Under the pieces are notes generated by a model, which saw only the letters and a program-made list of their open reading frames with translations, did no database searches and had not been told where the DNA came from. A stretch of 64,000 bases of DNA, taken from assembly GCA_964059195.1 (NCBI GenBank), contig CAXKWD010000005.1:96609882-96673881 (forward strand). The letters are read 5' to 3'. A program made the position numbers and the translations under genes. This DNA comes from Ectobius pallidus. Its lineage: Eukaryota > Arthropoda > Insecta > Blattodea > Ectobiidae. Shown here in pieces: positions 60,887 to 64,000 of the stretch (the stretch's first letter is position 1; each line of letters starts with the position of its first letter).

Positions 60887-61610
60887 GGTCAACCCTCGAT
60901 ATAATGCCCCTCTTTACAGTGCCACCCTCGCATTGCGCCAATAAGTGCAAGTAAACGGATCTTCTCCCATATAAAATACATAAGAAACTGTGCCAATTGG
61001 TTTAGTACCAGTGAATATGACAAGATTTTTACAAAATATAGCTAGCTTGCTGTGATTTGTTTCAGTTGCAGAATTCTTTAAAACTGTCGTGAATGTTATA
61101 AAGATTATTTAAGAAACATACTGTACTGCATTTCCAAGAAGTGAGTGTTTCCCTGCCACTAACTGTAAATGTATTGCGGTATTATGAGGAAGCTATGATA
61201 AGAAGTCGGACAGACACCCTGTGTGAGGGCGGAGCAGGTAGAAAGAGTCCTTCACATAATGAGACATTTAAAACTTTCACTTCTTTTAGTTCAGTGTCCA
61301 TTCAGTTGTTGAACATTACATTGCAGTTACCCGGTTACAGTTAATCACTTACATGGGCCCACACGGTTTCAACACCGTTGTGTACTGTAGCCCTGTACAT
61401 ATACTGTAATAAATTGAGTTACTGTACAGTATTTATTTTGAGCTAAAGTTCTCTATTTGCCTTTTATTTATTTTATTTTTTTTTTCTTTCATAATACAGT
61501 ACAGTAAATTAATACAGCACTTTATTATGCCATTTCATTTCAGTGCCACCCTCGCTTTGTGCCACTAAATGTTAGGTAACGGATGATGGCATTATATCGA
61601 GGGTTGGCTG
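60887..61610. mobile_element. 724-bp pogo/Tigger-like non-autonomous element
   Basis: The left end GGTCAACCCTCGATATAATG and the right end reverse-complemented, CAGCCAACCCTCGATATAAT, are flanked by TA on both sides (60885-60886 and 61611-61612), the mariner/pogo target duplication. A second inner inverted motif, AGTGCCACCCTCGC(A/T)TTG, lies near both ends, in the same strand orientation on each side. A 67-codon frame at 61141-61344 was not recognised as transposase. Confidence 0.8.
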
Positions 61611-61619
61611 TAGTAGTAG

Positions 61620-62390
61620 TTTAGCATTTCGTTATGTGCCATATTGAATTCTTAGCTAGTTCTTGACGTTGAACGGAATTGACGTTCGTAACGTCACACT
61701 ACCAACGAACGATAATTAAGTGTATCTTGCATGTGCAGCAGCCGAATATTCTGTGTAACCAATATCAATTACACCATTTTAGGTTATATAAGCATGCGCT
61801 TTTCACGATTTTACTTCTATTTCGCGCATGTTTAGGAAGAATTTAAGTTTATATATGAATTGAATAGGTTATAAAGAACAACATCAGATACATAAGTTTT
61901 TCATGAGTCAAAAAGAGAAACAAAACACATTGTACAGAGGGTCCAAGCTTCCCCCCCCCCGGAGACAACAGGTATTGATTGTTGCCTCTTTAGGGCAAGA
62001 GATGGGGTTGGAACAACAAGAAGGTAGTAGATCTCTTGGAAGGGCTCTTTAGGTCAATATCTGGAATGAAATCATGTGCATTGCCACAGGATTTTCAGTC
62101 TACATATCCCTGCACGAGCCACTTTTACCCTTCGCTGACCTTAACTCTTCCACGTGCTTCATTACCCTTGATGCCACAGAGTGAACATTATGAAAACCAA
62201 CTACTGGCACGGTTAAATTCTCAAAACCTTATTCAAAACAGTTGATGCCTAGCCGCCATTTTAGAGCCGTTGCTATGAATGCCAGGAAAACTTGGATCCA
62301 ATCTAACATGCGGAAAGTCTTCAAAGGATCGTCCACTACGGTTTGTTTCTCAACTCTTTAAAGCAAAGGGACAGTTAAAATTATTATTAT
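61620..62390. other. No recognisable gene
   Basis: Contains a poly-C run at about 61952-61961. No exon or bounded repeat recognised. Confidence 0.4.
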
Positions 62391-62499
62391 TTTTTTTAAT
62401 GTAGTTATTTATTTATTTTTGCTCAAAGTGATTTGACCAAACAACGTTGATAATGGAACACCTGCCTACGCCAGGCTAAAAGCAACGCAGCCTTTAAAA

Positions 62500-62655
62500 G
62501 ACAAAGTATAGAAACAGGGACAATCAGGGGAAATTAAACTTTATCCTGCTATTTACAGAAACAACCTGGGAAAACCCCCAGAAAATCATGTACCGGCTGG
62601 GACCCCCGGAATACGAATCCGCGACATATCGCTCCGGCCACTGTGTCTATGTGAA
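62500..62655 (-). mobile_element. Probable tRNA-headed SINE fragment
   Basis: On the minus strand AGTGGCCGGAGCGATATGTC is followed by a B-box-like GGATTCGTATTCC, GGGGGTCCCAGCCGGTACAT and GGGGGTTTTCCCAGGTTG. The order is that of a SINE head and core. The A box is diverged and the ends are uncertain. Confidence 0.55.
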
Positions 62656-63699
62656 TGATTAGTAGGACTTTTAGGTCCTTAAAGATTAGATTCTCTATAC
62701 CTATAGCAAACTCATAGGCCTACCTTGCTTAGTCGATGGACAAATGAAGTACAAAGGACTACCCCGATTCTGAACCTTGGAGAATATGTACATATAGTTA
62801 TAGTTTGGTGCATTCTAATGTATAAGAATCTAAAACTCCGTTCGACTAACTAATAATCGCCAGAGTCCGAGGCAAACAGCTAGACAAGACAATAAACGTC
62901 GGCATCAAAATTTTTAGAAATACGCATTATTTGTTGCATTTTTTATAATTCATAACTTAAACATGAAAGTATTTTTATAGTCTAAAGTCAAAATGGTGTT
63001 CCTTTCCCTCTTTCCAAGAATAATAAAAACTCTTTATAAAGATTGTGAAATAGGTTTTACATAAACTTAAGCTTTAGAGTAGGAAACAGATTTAATATGC
63101 AGACATAACTCCAAGTATTACGTACTTTATAGAGCAACAAAAGTGATCATAATTCTGTTTACGTCGTACAATTTATCCATGTAGCTCAACGAATAAAACC
63201 GTGTTTTAGAATTCCAAATGAGGACGATTTTAATGGATGGCTTGTTTTGCTTTTTTGTAATTATGAAATGACAATTTCACGTCAATTTGTGTACCAAGGG
63301 ATATGAGACAACACTGTATTTGTTTTTATAGCAATGCATATTAAATGATACTGTTTTATTTTACAATAAAACTAAAATGGAGGTAACAATGCACACTCTA
63401 CGAATTACTGTGTTCAACAAAACACTCAATTCAGGATTTATTTCTTATTATACCCGTACCACAAGGTGCAATTCATTAAGACACTCACTGCGCTATAAAC
63501 GGGGAGGCTCATGGGGTTACTGGTACTTTTCAGTTGGCCGAATTCTTCTGATGGTACTAAAGCCCTGCGATGAACTCAGCCTTTAACAGAAATTACTGAG
63601 TGTAAAGGTTGTGCCTAAGGCTGAAATCATACCATTTACATATTCCGAATGTATAAACATTGGGAGCCTCTATGTCTTGGAATCATGAGGTCCTCTACG

Positions 63700-63945
63700 A
63701 AATATAGCCCGGCCATAGTGGTGATATTCCAACCCCTGGAGATCCCTTTTGGGAATATTCACGGCGGATTTGATTCCGGGGTGCGCCAGTCCCCTACCTT
63801 TCACTTAAACGTAGGGACAAACACCCAGTTCTGAACCCGGCAATGGAATTTTTCATTACTGAAAAATCCCCAACCCGGCCGGGAATCGAACCCGCCGGAG
63901 TGGAAGGCAGGCGTGCTACCGACTCAGCAAGAATGTGTAGAGAGA
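63700..63945 (-). mobile_element. tRNA-headed SINE (family A), second copy
   Basis: On the minus strand: head CTGAGTCGGTAGCACGCCTG, B box GGTTCGATTCCCGGCCGGG, then CCATTGCCGGGTTCAGAACT and AGGGGACTGGCGCACCCCGG. Same family as 19500-19733. The tail boundary is approximate. Confidence 0.85.
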
Positions 63946-64000
63946 GGGCCTAGAATTTACCATAATATCATAAGGTTTTACTTCAATGGATTATATTGGA

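Noticed and set aside
1..64000. CRISPR arrays, operons, riboswitches, prophage or plasmid features
   Set aside because: The window is eukaryotic. The tandem arrays present are microsatellites or transposon subterminal repeats.

Overview
The window looks like nuclear DNA of an AT-rich insect genome, most likely a cockroach or termite (Blattodea). The clues are spliced exons with GT/AG borders, TATA and CCAAT promoter motifs, AATAAA signals, a high density of tRNA-headed SINEs, non-LTR (LINE) 3' fragments and short terminal-inverted-repeat DNA transposons, and no long open reading frame. The SINE at 14.5 kb and the LINE whose tail reads GRPRRRWED resemble families I associate with Blattodea; this is recognition from memory, not a search.

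Only one host gene is well supported. It is a minus-strand F-box protein gene of about 15 kb, from a TATA promoter at 43.09 kb to an AATAAA at 27.82 kb. Three coding exons (42897-43009, 34869-35098, 31612-31767) join cleanly into 165 codons. The protein has an F-box near the N-terminus and a lysine-rich C-terminus, and the stop codon lies one base before a splice donor. A fourth exon (from 28008 down) has a strong acceptor and carries the poly(A) signal. It probably holds 3' UTR, but it also has a 28-codon open frame that would need a different upstream phase. The introns are full of transposon relics.

Layout. 0-8.4 kb: no gene; a SINE with 16-bp target duplications, a 684-bp inverted-repeat element and microsatellites. 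8.4-16.4 kb: interspersed-repeat copies, a tandem duplication one copy of which carries a 78-bp foldback insertion, and a frameshifted LINE split by a SINE. 18.06-18.53 kb: a GC-richer block with DRE-like and NRF1-like motifs, possibly a promoter. 19.5-25.4 kb: several SINEs and two hAT elements, one with a transposase C-terminal remnant. 27.8-43.1 kb: the F-box gene. 43.1-46.6 kb: nothing recognisable. 46.6-50.7 kb: nested and tandemly duplicated LINE tails. 54.16-58.40 kb: a 4.2-kb hAT-like element with long CAAGACC arrays inside both ends. 60.4-64 kb: a hairpin repeat, a pogo/Tigger-like element and two SINEs.

No real tRNA, rRNA, CRISPR, operon or prokaryotic feature is present. No undescribed multi-gene system is visible. 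The most unusual items are the foldback insertion with its empty site alongside, the 4.2-kb hAT with array-type ends, the frame problem of the F-box gene, and a strong excess of the palindrome TAGGCCTA.
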